DNA of 64,000 nucleotides from Epiperipatus broadwayi. Lineage: Eukaryota; Onychophora; Udeonychophora; Euonychophora; Peripatidae. Under the pieces are notes generated by a model. That model saw nothing but the letters and a program-made list of their open reading frames with translations, was not told where the DNA came from and made no database searches. Positions 47,108-59,325 of this stretch are shown here, in pieces. The position numbers and the translations under genes were made by a program. Every line of letters starts with the position of its first letter. The first letter of the stretch is position 1. The stretch is from the NCBI GenBank assembly GCA_028023455.1, contig JAQFVV010006306.1:3001001-3065000 (forward strand), written 5' to 3'.

Positions 47108-48067
47108 CAAAGGCAACAGTCTGTGGTAATTTTATACACTTATATATGAGGTTCCTCCTGAATTCTCCACTTTTTTCTAGGAGCAAAGTTGATTAGTGTT
47201 TTCCATACATTATGTATAGTCACACTAGGTTAGCTTATGGAATTTTTTTGCCATTGTCATGTGAGCATATGATGGGATGTAGTTTTGAGAATCGTGGCAC
47301 AATTGATCTTTTGGTTGCTTTTAATATTTTATTTCAGATGTGTATTTATGATAAATGTTGCATAACCATAAAATACTTACATGCACATATGATGATATCC
47401 ATGGATATTAACCCTATTTCTTGATCTGTGTATGTTAGGCCAACTGTAATTAATACAGGTGTGTTAATGAGTGTAAGTATTCAAGTTAAGCAATAGTAAT
47501 TGCTAACGCATGTTTTATGTGTAATACCCCCAGGGGTCATGCAGTCTGTTGGCAGCTGGATCATTATATCTTATTAAATAAGAAAAACAACATAAAACTT
47601 CCAAGAGTTTATTTACTCGGAATAATAATACATGATATTTGCTAGTTGAGAATAAGATACTCAGATATCTTTAAAGTTTATATCTCCGTAGAGATTAACA
47701 TCTATAAAGTCTCTTCTCTGTAGTTTTGTAAATTGATATTTCTATAAACACCTTAATGCCCACACACTTTGATACAGGGATAGGCCAATTATATTCTTGA
47801 TTACAAAACTCCTATTTATTTGCAGTGCAACTTCACTTTCTCTAGTTTATTTTTCCACTAGTTTTTTACCCACAGCTTTATTTCACTTTTTATTTCTTCA
47901 GCGACTTTTTATCAGTTTTGCTAATTTGCATAAAGTAAACTTTTCTTTACATGCAAATTAGCTTTGTTGCAATGAGGGGTTTTTTTCTGTATAATTTATT
48001 TATTTCTGGAATATTCTAGCATATCTACATTAAATGCTTGTATACACACAAATGCTTGTATATATAT
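47108..48067. other. Non-coding, no recognised gene
   Basis: No gene or named repeat seen. Confidence 0.4.
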
Positions 48068-48356
48068 ATATGGGTAAGAGAACAAACGGGTGTTACTGAC
48101 CTCATTGAAAAAATTAAAAGACTGAAGTGGAGTTGGGCTGGACATATTGCTAGAAGAGATGATAATAGATGGACAATTGAAATCTTAAACTGGATTCCAA
48201 GAAATTGTAAAAGACCCAGAAAGAGACCACATGTGAGATGGATGGATGAAATAAGAAAGTGTGCAGGGGTGATATGGAGAAGAGAAGCTAAAGATCGGAG
48301 AAGATGGATTGGACTTGGAGAGACCTTCATCCTGCAGTGGATTGATGATGATGATA
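48068..48356 (+). mobile_element. 5'-truncated RTE-type LINE, C-terminal tail
   Basis: The open frame reads VREQTGVTDLIEKIKRLKW, SWAGHIARRDDNRWTIEIL, KRPHVRWMDEIRKCAGVIW and GETFILQWIDDDD, then passes from a GATGATGATGAT tail into flanking DNA (the ORF continues to 48523 by chance). About 90 codons of the element remain. It is very similar to the 5.0-8.1 kb copy and preserves the residues lost there at the second frameshift. Confidence 0.87.
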
Positions 48357-49431
48357 CATACATTTTTTCATTCTTAATAAAATATATACGTCCACGCGCA
48401 GCAATTTGCATTCGAAATATAATGATCAAAATATACTGTACAAATAGTTCAAGTTGGGAAATTAAATTGTTTACGCAACGGCTGGTTTATCTAAGAACAA
48501 GCACTGAATATTACTGTCGATAGTCAGTCTATGAAAGTTATATAATTAGTATTACATAAAATCTGAAGTTGTGAAAATAATTAAAATTTCCGGTTTTTGA
48601 TCTGGTCGAAATTTGATATGTTATTAACTGCTAACATTTTTCTTACGCAATGAAAATTAATTTTTACAAATGTTTATTCACACCTGATAATGATCTTCAA
48701 TATCTATTCACTTCTCTTACTTTTTTTCTTAAAATGAAAACTGATAAGAATTTGGAAAAAATATTATTTGTTTTTTTACTTAACAGAAGTGTTAGAAATG
48801 TATAGCATGACCTTTAATAATTTTAAAAAAGAATTTCATATATGTTTATAATTCCAAGATATTACTTTTAAAAAAAAATTATTTTTTTTAATCGGGCACT
48901 CCAATTCATATTTAAATTTCATTACAGTATATATATATTAATAACAGACATTTATTAAAGACTTCAGATTTATAACATACAGGTGATGTAACTGTATGAA
49001 TAATAGTTTAATATTAGCTTGAAGTATATATCATTTGAAATGTCAATGAAGTACCCTTCTTAAGATATGTATCAAAGTTCTCGGAAAGCCTTCGCGACTC
49101 CATGGAAAAGTATGGACATTAAGTAATACTATTATCAAAGGCCGTAAATCATCTCTTAGCCTGACAATTAATTGATTTTATTTACTACTACTAAAGAAAA
49201 CAAAACACTCATAGTTTGATAAAGAGGAAACGAATTGTCATTTATTTTGAAATCTATTCGTAAATTATTTAACTGATGGTTTCGTGTTAATTTTACTTAT
49301 ATTATGTGGAATTTTTAAAAAGAATTCATCAGTGTGGTATATTTCTCTCAGAAAACTAAATTGTGGAGCCTGCTATAATTTGAAATTTTATAAGTATATT
49401 TATTATAACTTTATCTTTCGTATTGCATTGT
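48357..49431. other. AT-rich non-coding stretch
   Basis: No gene or named repeat recognised. Confidence 0.4.
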
Positions 49432-49544
49432 CATTTATGTTCTTTATTACTTTTTACAATGCTTCTTACAACCCACTAGTGAAAGTTTCGATTGCCCCAG
49501 CAATCTTCTTCAGGGTTGTAAAAAGTAATAAAAGAACATAAATG
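49432..49544 (-). repeat. Hairpin element with near-complete hammerhead fold, copy 2
   Basis: The whole 113 bp folds on itself: CATTTATGTTCTTTATTAC at the left is mirrored at the right. Minus strand: stem I TACAACC/GGTTGTA (49520-49514 and 49473-49467), core CTGAAGA (49513-49507), one extra A, stem II GATTGC-TGGG-GCAATC, GAAA (49489-49486), stem III ACT/AGT, then T followed by G. All hammerhead parts are present in order; the cleavage-site base is G where A, C or U is needed. Confidence 0.65.
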
Positions 49545-50454
49545 ATATTAATAGTAAATTTATTCCTTTTTTATTTTGTTTGCCTTAATGTTTCGAATGT
49601 TGGCTATAAGTAAAGATTTATTCCGTATGTTAAGTTTGTTGACAGTAGCTGAGCACAATTTTGGTTGTTGAAGCCAGATTCATAGCTCTCATGGGTGATT
49701 GGGTCTGTCATAGCATTTAAATGTACAACGTTAATTTATTTAAATTAATGATTTATAAATTTGATATACACCTGGGTCTCGTTTTATGCGGATTATTTTA
49801 ATACGATTTTGGGGTTATGCGATTCATGTTTCTTCTTAATATCTTTCATATTTCACTATATTTATTAGATATCAATAAATTTAAATTATTAATAACTTAT
49901 TTTCACTTGAAATACTTTTTTTTCTTCAAAAATATAAAGTTATATTAGCAGCTAACATGAATATGGCCTGAAGCTGTATTTAGAATAAATAACTTATTTA
50001 TACTAATATAACAGTCAAATCTGTACATTCGTGCAACAAAATCTAGAACTTTAGTAAATCATACCAAGGCTGACCAGCATAGAGTGGTACTAACCACGTC
50101 TGATATAGCCCCAACTCCTTTACTAATGCTCAAAGATTTACCACCTTGTGGATGACACATGAAGCCACAGCAGCATTTTCCTTCATCACGTGCCGGCAAT
50201 AGCACATCAGTAAAGCACAAGACTAGGATAAGTTGACTTATTAACGAGTATAGCTATATAGACGATGTGTGTCGCAGAATATAATTATAAAATATGGATT
50301 GTGACTCTTAACTAATGATTAACTAATCAATAAAGACTTACCAATGAGCAACATTGAGACATGACACAGAAGTTAAATATAAACATAATTTAATGAAAAT
50401 TAAATATTAAAATCAATTAACGAAAATGATGACTATAACTTGGCTATATGGGTT

Positions 50455-50790
50455 GTATCACACGCAGGTGACTAAGTTAGGGATACAATTTCACATTTGA
50501 GTTTGGGATTCACACGCAATTGATGACTGGAGTTATAATCATTGATGGTTTGCCTAGTTACAAATGGCTTTATTTTACATATACATTTGGTACAATGAAA
50601 ATCACTCACAGGTGACATTAATCATTTTGGTTAGTTACATTAGGTTTATTACAAATACATATATCACTCGCAGGTGATGATTTAACTGTTTATATAGCAA
50701 TTCCAATCATGCACAGGTGATTGTAGTTGGATTACAAATCATTTAATTGAGTTTGCTACATATGGATATCATTCGCAGGTGATGAAGAAA
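50455..50790. repeat. Degenerate minisatellite with CAGGTGA motif
   Basis: CGCAGGTGA or CACAGGTGA occurs at about 50463, 50615, 50669, 50713 and 50775, with a decayed copy near 50515. Each is followed by ATxx text and a GTTACAAAT-like segment. Spacing is about 45-100 bp. Each unit contains an E-box (CAGGTG). Confidence 0.6.
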
Positions 50791-53700
50791 TTATACGTAT
50801 AAAATTTTATATTTTCATGAGCCTTAAGGTTACTTTATAAATCGAGGTTAATTTGCTCATGACCATCTATGCTATTGATAGGGTCTAAATCCGCTCTAGA
50901 GCTAGCAGAAGTGATTATACATATTGCTAAAGAATATGACATTTTATCAAACATGAATACTTAATATTCTCTATATAGCTTATGTGCTTATAAAATTAGA
51001 CTCGAATTCAGATCAAAGCTGAAAATACAATTACTATGGCGGGATGAACTGATGATTGGCAGTCAGACTTCAGATACCATGTGTATAGACAATATAAAGT
51101 CTGATATAGCCCTTGCATCTCGAGAGTGCCTTTTTATGAGATTTTTACCAAGTAACGGTTCTCTTTTTCACCGTATTCATTGCTGTGGAAATAAACGACC
51201 TTTAGTCCGGCTGATCGAGCAATTTATTTGAGTGGGAGTCTTATGCTCCATGGGAATCTCATGCTCCATTCCTAAGGATGCAGAATGGGGAGGTTCGAAC
51301 CTGTCCACCATTTGAAGAAGAAAATTGCCCGAACTAAGAGTAATGGTGCAGCGCGACCACGTACAAACCATTAAGGAATACAGCAACAAATATATATATA
51401 TATACGCCATAGCGTTTCTTAAAAACACACTCGCTCCGCTGACCACATTATATAATTAAAATTTCATGACACTAAACACTAGTTTCCTTTATGAAACTAC
51501 CGTATATCAGTTCATTAGGTAGCATGTATAATTATGCTATTAAGGAAAAACTAGGAATCTAATTTGTAAAGCTATCTATATAGGAAATTTTATAACTCTG
51601 GAAGGAAGTACAGCACATTATTGGGCATTAAGATATAAAGTTATAGCTCTATGCTGTATTTCAATCACTCCGGCTAAACATTAGTTAAATATCTCGAAAG
51701 CGAATCTATTTTAAAACAGCTGTAAGATTTTTAATTATCTCTTAAAACAAGATATTTTAACCTTTTCAAAATGGGTTTCTTTTGCATACTATTATTCTCT
51801 AGGTGTGAACCTGTATGGCTCCTCACTAAGCATTTATTCAATTGTAAAATTCCATTTCAAAGAAATATAGCACAAACTACTAAGCAATGGAAAATCATAA
51901 AACTTGGCATAGATTTACTAAAAATGTAAGTTTTAATGAACAGATATCTAAAATTTGACTGTCTCATCATAGTTTAAAATGAAATTGCAACGCAATTCGA
52001 TTATATCTGATTGACCCAGTTCAAGACAAATGTAAGTTGTGTACACGAATTAATTAAGGCAAATATTATTATTATATTAAAATATGTAAAAGCACATATC
52101 ATTAAGTTAAAATACGTAAAATAATCTAGAAACTTAATTATTATTTTAGAATGAAGCATTTAAAATTAGACACAATTTAGAATAAAGCATTTAAAATTAT
52201 ATGTAACGAAATTTATAATAATTAATTTAAAATCAATCTTTAAGCAAGTCACAACTAAATAAGTCAGAAAACTGTAAATACGTTGAACTAGATCAATCGG
52301 AGATAACCTAGCAAACCAACACATAAATTAATAAATACATAGAGTACGTAAATCAATAAATATGATATTAAATCAAATCATTAAATCAGGCAAGATTTTA
52401 AGGTGAAAACAAAAGAAATCAAAATTACATTTAGTAGTGGATTTAAATTTACACTATTGCTATGGCCATAGAGTTTAAATTTAGCTAGCTTTAGGAATTA
52501 TCGCATTTTATCCAAGTTATTAATCTTTTAAGTAAAGGAAAGTTATTACCAGGCTCTCCTTTGCTGCTTGCGCTTGTTCCATATTGAAAGTTCGGGCTAC
52601 TACTCCATCACACACTGCTTCTCTTCTTTACTATCTCCTGCATCGGTAGACTTCTTGAGTCGGGAAGGCAAGAAAATTTGCCTCTACTCAATCTGCATCT
52701 TAATTAATAATTTTAAACATAAGTGGTTGAATGAAAATAATGTCCGACTAATTTCAAAATGGCCGCAGAGGCTTATATATTCAGCTTGCCCCCCCTCTTC
52801 TCAGTTATAGTAATTTTCTAGATTTGTTTTGCCAATTTTCTCGCTGTATTCCTAGAATCGTATAATTACTTTGTTTTTATTTCTTATAGCGAAGTTTTAC
52901 ATCCAGTCATTCACAATTTCTTTTTAATCACTCAAGATAATTTATCTTACAACTTAGTGTTACTTTTTAGTTTTGTAATTAGGTTACACTTCAGCGAGAA
53001 AGATTAAATTTTATAATACCAATCTTTCGAAAACAAATCTATAAATGGAATTTTATAATACCAATTTTTCAAAAACAATTCTAAATGGAAAACATCTGGT
53101 TATATATGTAACTTGATTATTTAATTTAGCAATATATGCAGAAATATACAATAATTTCAAATATTAATTTTCTTTAGAATAAATATTTTAAATAAATAAA
53201 TTTATAATGTTTTAAATCTATTAACATTATTCTTTCCTGCATATATGTAGTCTCTCATTACACATACAACACAGTTTTCATTAATTTACTCCTAGAAATA
53301 TGTGTGTGTATATATGGGTTTTTACATATACAGATACACCTTTTATCTTGTAAGCTTAAAATATACGCACACATACATAACTAATACCTTTATATTTAAA
53401 TCCAGCCTGATTTGGATATAATATTAACCTGATATACGAGAATTTGGTGATAGATACTTATATAGAAATACTACTACAGTATATAGTAGGTGAAACAGTA
53501 GGGTTGACAAAGCTGACTGTTTCACTAATGAGTAAATAATAATAATAGATTTATACTAAAATATAAAAATATCGCAATACATATTCAAAAATTTTAAACT
53601 TTTAAAACGTATTTTGTTTGGTATAACGGAAATAAATAATGTAGATTTTTAAAATAAATAACAAAGATTTTATTGATTTTATAAACTGAAAATAATATTT

Positions 53701-54260
53701 CTAATGATAATGTATAATCTTTTTGTTTTGATTTTGATCTCATTTTTTTAAATATAGAAACAAAATGTGAACATTTAAAATTTATTTCAGTAGTAAAAAT
53801 CAGTTGTCAACAGAAAACCATTAACACAGCACAAGACTGAAATTGGCACTAGTTGTGTAAATGGGATGGAGCAAAATTTGGGAAAACTTAGAATGGGGAA
53901 TGGAAAATAAAGTGGCTAACAAGTTTCTCTGGGCATAATTGCTGAGAGATTCTTGACTTCGTTCAAGGAGAAGCTACATCACATCACATCGACGAATCTA
54001 ATTTCTTACCAGTTTACAAACGAACCGCATATTGTCAAAAAATATGTATGAAAAAATGTCAAATTAAATACTGTAGTTAATAAAAAAAATTTTGTCTTGT
54101 ATCAATTTTTTTCAAATATTTGATATTTTTTATTAGTCATACTTTATTTCCTTATTTTTTTAATGCAAATTTTTAAGTATTTTTTCCTTGTTTTTTTTTG
54201 CTTTTATGCGAATTCTGAAAATTACAGACCCTATCTCTCATTTTTCAAGGTAAGTTAACT
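50791..54260. other. Interior of the 4.57 kb element, no gene
   Basis: No transposase-like ORF. A B-box-like GAGGTTCGAACC near 51291 may be a tRNA-like relic. A 40-bp tandem (TTTTATAATACCAAT) lies at 53010-53090. Confidence 0.4.
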
Positions 54261-54378
54261 CTAATTTTATGCGATTTTTTTTAATGTGGGTTTTCTGTGG
54301 AACCTATCTACCGCATAAAACGAGACCCAGGTGTATCTTTAAAAATGAAAAAATATTAACTATGGAGATCGTCTATAG

Positions 54379-55491
54379 CAGTGTTTCCCAACCTGTGGTA
54401 TGCGTACCACTGGTGGTATGCGAGTTGCTGGTTGGTGGTACACGAAAAATAATCAATAATGGCAGACATAAAAAAAAAAAATAATAAAATCATAAAAATA
54501 TCATAGAAATGTTTTTTCCTATAATTCATAAAAATTATTTTAATTAATAATATTATACAGTAAGTTAATATGTACAGTCGATAACGATCTTTAATGTTAA
54601 TGATAAAATTGAAAGTATGATTAAGAAATTAGATTTTTGAAAACAGTGTATCGAAAACAATCAACTGGAAGTATTAGAAACTCTACATATTTTTTTGTTT
54701 GAAAATAAGAAAAGTCTGTCTCAAGATATAGAGAAAATATAATAGCACATTTAACAAGACTAAAATTGTCATTCATGAAATATTTTCCAAAACCCGAAAA
54801 CACAAATGATAATTGGAATTCAAACCCCTTCTATGAAGAAAATTTCGAAAAAGCTACATTATTATCAATAAAGAATAAAGAAAATTTAATAGAATTATCA
54901 TGTGACAGAACTTTACAAATAGAATTCAAACGACACAATCTAATTAATTTATGGTTAAACATTAAAGAATATGAACAACTTTCTGAGAACGCTCTTAAAT
55001 TATTATTACCGTTTACTAGTACGAAATTAGTAGAAAGAGCTTTTTCTTCATATATTTTTTTAAAAAATAAGTATCGAAACAGATTGAACGCATCTTTTGA
55101 ACCAAATTTCAAAAAATTATGTTCTTCGAAACAAGCATAAGGATCTCATTAAATTTATTTTATAAAAATATTTGATTATGATAAGAAAATATATTAATTG
55201 GTTTTTTATAATTTTGTGTTTTTATTAAAACCATTTATTAGTAAACGAAATATGACAAAATAGTAGATAAATATGAAACTTTGAACATGCGCGCACACAC
55301 ACACATATATATATGTTACAGTGAGTTTATAATTTCAGTGAGTTTATAATCCATTTAGGCGTGTTTCGATGTAATTTGTTTCATTATGTGATAACAAATT
55401 TCATGAAATACAATCATTTTTACGAAGTGGTACAATTTAGCATGATGTACTACCAAGTGGTACGTGAGCCAAAAAAGGTTGGGAAGCGCTG
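54379..55491 (+). mobile_element. hAT transposon deletion derivative with target duplication
   Basis: The ends are CAGTGTTTCCCAACC and GGTTGGGAAGCGCTG, flanked by GTCTATAG (54371-54378) and GTCTGTAG (55492-55499), 7 of 8 identical. The subterminal GGTACCAC/GTGGTAC text near each end is typical of hAT elements of the ZBED5/FAM200-related kind. At 1.1 kb it keeps only the C-terminal dimerisation ORF. Confidence 0.85.
54766..55140 (+). pseudogene. hAT transposase C-terminal dimerisation domain
   Basis: 124 codons. Residues ~70-115 read LWLNIKEYEQLSENALKLLL, PFTSTKLVERAFSS and KNKYRNRLNAS, the dimer-hand region (hATC) common to hAT transposases and ZBED5-like domesticated proteins. The upstream RNase H catalytic domain and BED finger are absent. 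The N-terminal ~60 residues fit the linker before hATC. It is open but cannot catalyse transposition; activity in trans would come from a full-length relative. Confidence 0.82.
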
Positions 55492-55536
55492 GTCTGTAGT
55501 ATAATGTATGTGTTTCGACAAAGGATTTATTTAGAA

Positions 55537-56645
55537 CAGTGGTCTTCAACCACTGGGCCGCGACCGGCACCGGGCCACAGAAGTTTTCTGTCGGTCCGCA
55601 GCTAGACTAGCAAGAAAGTTTGTAATAACACAATAATAAGATTTTAAACTTTTAATTAATAAGAACAATTTTTATTTATTTTTTCATCGCATTTTTTCCT
55701 GATTTAAAAAAAAGAAACAGAACAAAAACAAAATCTAATCAATCATACATAAATTAATTTGTTTTTCTATTTATCACAGATGTTTTGGGGGGGGGTAGAA
55801 AAAAGTTTTTTATTATACAAACTCAGGTTGTCTTTTGATAGCCAATCATGGCTGCTTATTAGCGTTGTTAAAACAATAAAATGTAACGTGACTTTTTTTG
55901 ATCTCTTAAATTATTTCTATGGTGATTTTTTTTTTTGGGGGGGGGCTTTAAATCAATTTTTATTACCCTTTTTTAAAAATAAAAACCAAAAAATAAGTTC
56001 TGTCTTTAACTTTTACAAAGTATTTCTCAATACACCCCCACCACCCCAAAATAAAGTAAGATCAAAACTTTTGACTTGTTCAAGTTTCGTTTTCTTTTTC
56101 TTTTTTTTGTTTAAAAGTACACGCACTTTTTTTTGGCTTTATTTGTATACCGCTAAAATACTAAAACTTTTATTTTTAAAACCAATTTCTGTTACCTTTT
56201 TTTAAAAATAAAAACAAACAAAAAATAACTTTGGTGTCTATCTTTTGTCTCAGTATATCTCACCCCCCACCCCCCAAAATAAAATAAGATCAAAACTTTT
56301 GATTTTTTCAACATTCAGGTGAATAACATTTTATTCTTGCATGCTTTAACAATGAAATAATAAATGTAAAATGCAAGCACATTAATGAGAACGATTGTTA
56401 TTGTACTGTTTTCTGTAGCAGTATGACTGCGCTACTCGAGAAAGAGTGTTTAGCATGTGAAGGTAAGTAACACCATTACAATACACAATAACTAGTGTGC
56501 TGCTTTGGTCAGTTAAAACAATTATGCTTATCTAAGGCTAAGCAGGTTACATCTTTAAGAAAATTTGTCTAAACTTCTGCCGGTCCGCGAAATCTTATCT
56601 TTTATTTTTACCGGGCCACAGGTGTGAAAAGGTTGAAGACCACTG
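55537..56645 (+). mobile_element. Complete non-autonomous hAT element, perfect 8-bp duplication
   Basis: The ends are CAGTGGTCTTCAACCACTGG and AAGGTTGAAGACCACTG. ATTTAGAA stands at both 55529-55536 and 56646-56653. GGCACCGGGCCACAG near the left and ACCGGGCCACAGG near the right are subterminal repeats. The 148-codon ORF inside (55759-56205) is a translation of homopolymer-rich DNA and is not a gene. A truncated copy lies at 2080-3512. Confidence 0.92.
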
Positions 56646-56882
56646 ATTTAGAAGCGTACATACAGCATGGATGAAAGTATGATCTACAAAGTTTAATCAT
56701 TCAGTGTATTTCACTTCCGGTTATGCTTCCAATAAGATTATTTTTAACATACTTCCTTATAAAGTTTAATTTCTAAATTTTTAATTACGATACTATTCTG
56801 AATGCAGAGCACATCCTTTGTTTTTAGCAAAAGCTTTTTAAATGCTATTTTCCACTATTAATTGCAACTTGAAAAACAAATA

Positions 56883-56978
56883 GTCATAGCCGAGAGGTCA
56901 GTGCAGCTGCCTTGCAAGCAAGCAGTTGGTTGCAGATGGTTGTTGCAGGTTCCCCTCCGGCCGATGCTATGACATATA
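56883..56978 (+). repeat. Short tRNA-like SINE, copy 3
   Basis: Has CATAGCCGAGAGGTCAGTGC, CTTGCAAGCAAGCAG, GCAGGTTCCCCTCC and GGCCGATGCTATGACATAT. Same strand and end points as the other three copies. Confidence 0.65.
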
Positions 56979-57000
56979 GAAAAAAACAAATATGCATTCT

Positions 57001-57273
57001 AATATAAAGGGAATAAACCTTCAGTCATATGCTCTGCATAAATTTACATGCACTCACCCATAAGCATCAGTTTAAAAAGCATAAGCGGATCATTTATACT
57101 TAGAGCTGTCTCTCCTGCTATAGAATGAATAAATGTATACAATTCATTTGTCAAGAACTTAGGCACACAACAGGTTAAAGCTGTCATATTCAGCATGGTC
57201 GGCAAAGGTTGGCTTATATAATGATGTGTAAATTCATGAAAATACATGTTCAATGGTTTATTCCCTTTATATT
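57001..57273 (-). repeat. 273-bp element with perfect 19-bp inverted ends and an ORF
   Basis: AATATAAAGGGAATAAACC (57001-57019) is exactly mirrored at 57255-57273. The minus-strand ORF 57253-57044 (69 codons) starts within a few bases of the right repeat: MNMYFHEFTHHYISQPLPT, TALTCCVPKFLTNELYTFI, AGETALSINDPLMLFKLMLM. The composition looks protein-like and GGGTGAGTGC near its end matches a splice donor. The protein is not recognised. It could be a captured or genuine exon, or chance. Confidence 0.4.
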
Positions 57274-57284
57274 ATATATATATA

Positions 57285-57480
57285 GTGAGCCGGTAAAAAT
57301 GTGTTTATCCATCTAACATGAGCTGGAACTCACAAAATGTACTTCAAACCCAGTCAAGCCCAAGATTTAGGTCAGGAACCAGCCTGGATTCGAACCCACT
57401 CTCTAAGTCCCAAATCGAACACCTAATGAATAACATAATAGTTATGGCTCATGAGAATTAATCTTAATTCGGCCGACTAG
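57285..57480 (-). repeat. tRNA-like repeat, probable SINE
   Basis: Minus strand GTGGGTTCGAATCCAGGCTGG (near 57385-57405) is an excellent B box, followed by a body ending TTTTTACCGGCTCAC. The A box is not clear. One copy only in this window. Confidence 0.4.
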
Positions 57481-59046
57481 CAAAGCTGAGAAGACAATGA
57501 GACATCTATTAATTATGATTATATTAAAATATACATAAGTATGGCTGTAATATATGTGGAAGAAGTGGAGGAAAAGGAATTCGAACTACTCAAATAAGTT
57601 AAACAATAAAAGATAGTTTAATATAATGAAAATTTAGTTATATACATTTATAAATTAAGTACATTAGTATGTGCGTGAATGAGCAAGCGGTAGATGATAA
57701 TATAGTGTCATTCACGCTAGTTTCTAATATGCTCTTTATTTAGCTAAATATATATTACAAATAAACACACATCTTTGGTGGGTCTAATATTAAAAATGCC
57801 AATCCATTATTACAAAGAATTACATAAAATTGTTATTAATGCTTTGATTTACGGTTCAGAAACGTGGTGACTAACATATATTAGGGGAGCGTTCTGAGAT
57901 TCATTATACATATAAATACATTTGAAAACATTTGAATCCATGACAAGATATTTAATGAAAAATTATTTTAACTATAATAATAAGACGAACGCTTTATTTT
58001 CCCCAAGGCACATAGATACTCTTAAATAGATATATAAATTATGAAGGTAGGATTGTAAATGACTGAAATAAATTAATACAATAGAAATGGCAATTATATA
58101 TATATATTAAGCAAAGCTAATTTTAATATTAGAGCATTAAAACAGGGTCATGAAGCAAAAGGAATACTAAATATGAAGAAGTTTGCGGTGCTGACATAGT
58201 AGCCTAGAATAACTAAAAGGAAAAGGTCATGCTTCTGGATGAAAACGAAATCCCACACTCCCTTTTTGGGTAGTGCTTAGAGAAAAGTAGATAAGCATAA
58301 CGTGACCCAGACTTTTGCTGGTATTACCGACGTGAGAGGCTTTTTGTCTACGAAGTGAATATGCATAGCATGTGCCAGACTTTGGGAATCACAGCCAGAG
58401 GCATTTTATACGAAATAAATGGTCCTGGGTAGCTTGCTTCAACTATCCTCAGGACAAGACTTGAGAAGAAATCTATGGGTTCGAATTTGTCGTAACCCCC
58501 AGATTAAGAAGCACATATATATAAAAACACGAAGATAGGCTAAATGACAGAAACGCAATGAATGATATCACTAAAAAAAAAAACATTGAATACATTTTAC
58601 AGCTTCAAAATAAATGACCCTTTATTTAAATACTTTAACATGCAATGCAATTATAATATATATATAGGGAATATTTAGATTTAATAAAATATACGTTAAA
58701 ATTTGACTTAGCAAAAGAAACATAAAAGATTCACCCCCATCCCTTTTCTGATATTTAAAATAAATAAATCCCACTTTCGTGATTTTTATAATAACTGAAA
58801 TATATAAATACGGTAGTTGATATTTTAAGCATACATTTTAAGAGTATATAAAAAAAACTAGCAGTTATATATATATAAAACAATTAAATCACCTTATTTT
58901 AGAATTAAATAAATATTTTATAAGATTTCAAAGCGTTAATTTGTTTTAACTTTGAATTCACACCGGTAGAAAATTCAGAGTTAAACAAATATATATTATA
59001 TTAAAACATAAATAGATTGTTTTAGATTGACATATTAATAAGCAGC
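57481..59046. other. Mixed relic sequence, no intact gene
   Basis: Near 57835-57870 a short plus-strand translation INALIYGSETW resembles the VLTYGSETW segment of LINE proteins, so a tiny LINE relic is possible. The GC-richer section 58200-58500 holds no ORF. Confidence 0.3.
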
Positions 59047-59325
59047 AGATATATAAATCAAATAATCAATAATATAAATAAAACCCTACCAAAATTAAAG
59101 AGATAAAGAAATTAAATTTAAATAAATTATTTAAGAGCAATTACTGTTATTTATATATAAAAACAAAGTAAAAATAGAGAAAAGAGAGATATATAAATAA
59201 ATAATCAATAATATAAATAAATGACCTACCAAAATTAAAGGAATAAGAGAGAATTAAATTTAAATAAAATTTAAGAGCAAATTACATGTTATTTATATAT
59301 AAAAAAAAGTAAAGAATACAAGAAA
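59047..59325. repeat. Tandem duplication, 2 units of ~140 bp
   Basis: AGATATATAAATCAAATAATC... (59047-59186) is repeated from 59187 with about 10% divergence, including CCTACCAAAATTAAAG and TGTTATTTATATATAAAAA. Confidence 0.8.

Larger units (their letters stand above)
49769..54333. mobile_element. 4.57 kb element bounded by TIRs and TA (Tc1/mariner-pogo-like ends)
   Basis: The left end CACCTGGGTCTCGTTTTATG (49769) and right end CATAAAACGAGACCCAGGTG (to 54333) are perfect 20-bp inverted repeats flanked by TA. AT-rich text with GCGATT/AATCGC continues the symmetry less perfectly. TA duplication and end sequence resemble pogo/Tigger-type elements. The interior (no transposase ORF) is much longer than usual, so it may be a heavily invaded copy or two separate ends. 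Confidence 0.55.

Noticed and set aside
51291-51302. B-box-like GAGGTTCGAACC as a tRNA gene
   Set aside because: No A box or cloverleaf around it.
55759-56205. 148-codon ORF
   Set aside because: It lies inside a non-autonomous hAT element and is made of homopolymer-derived F/K/L runs.
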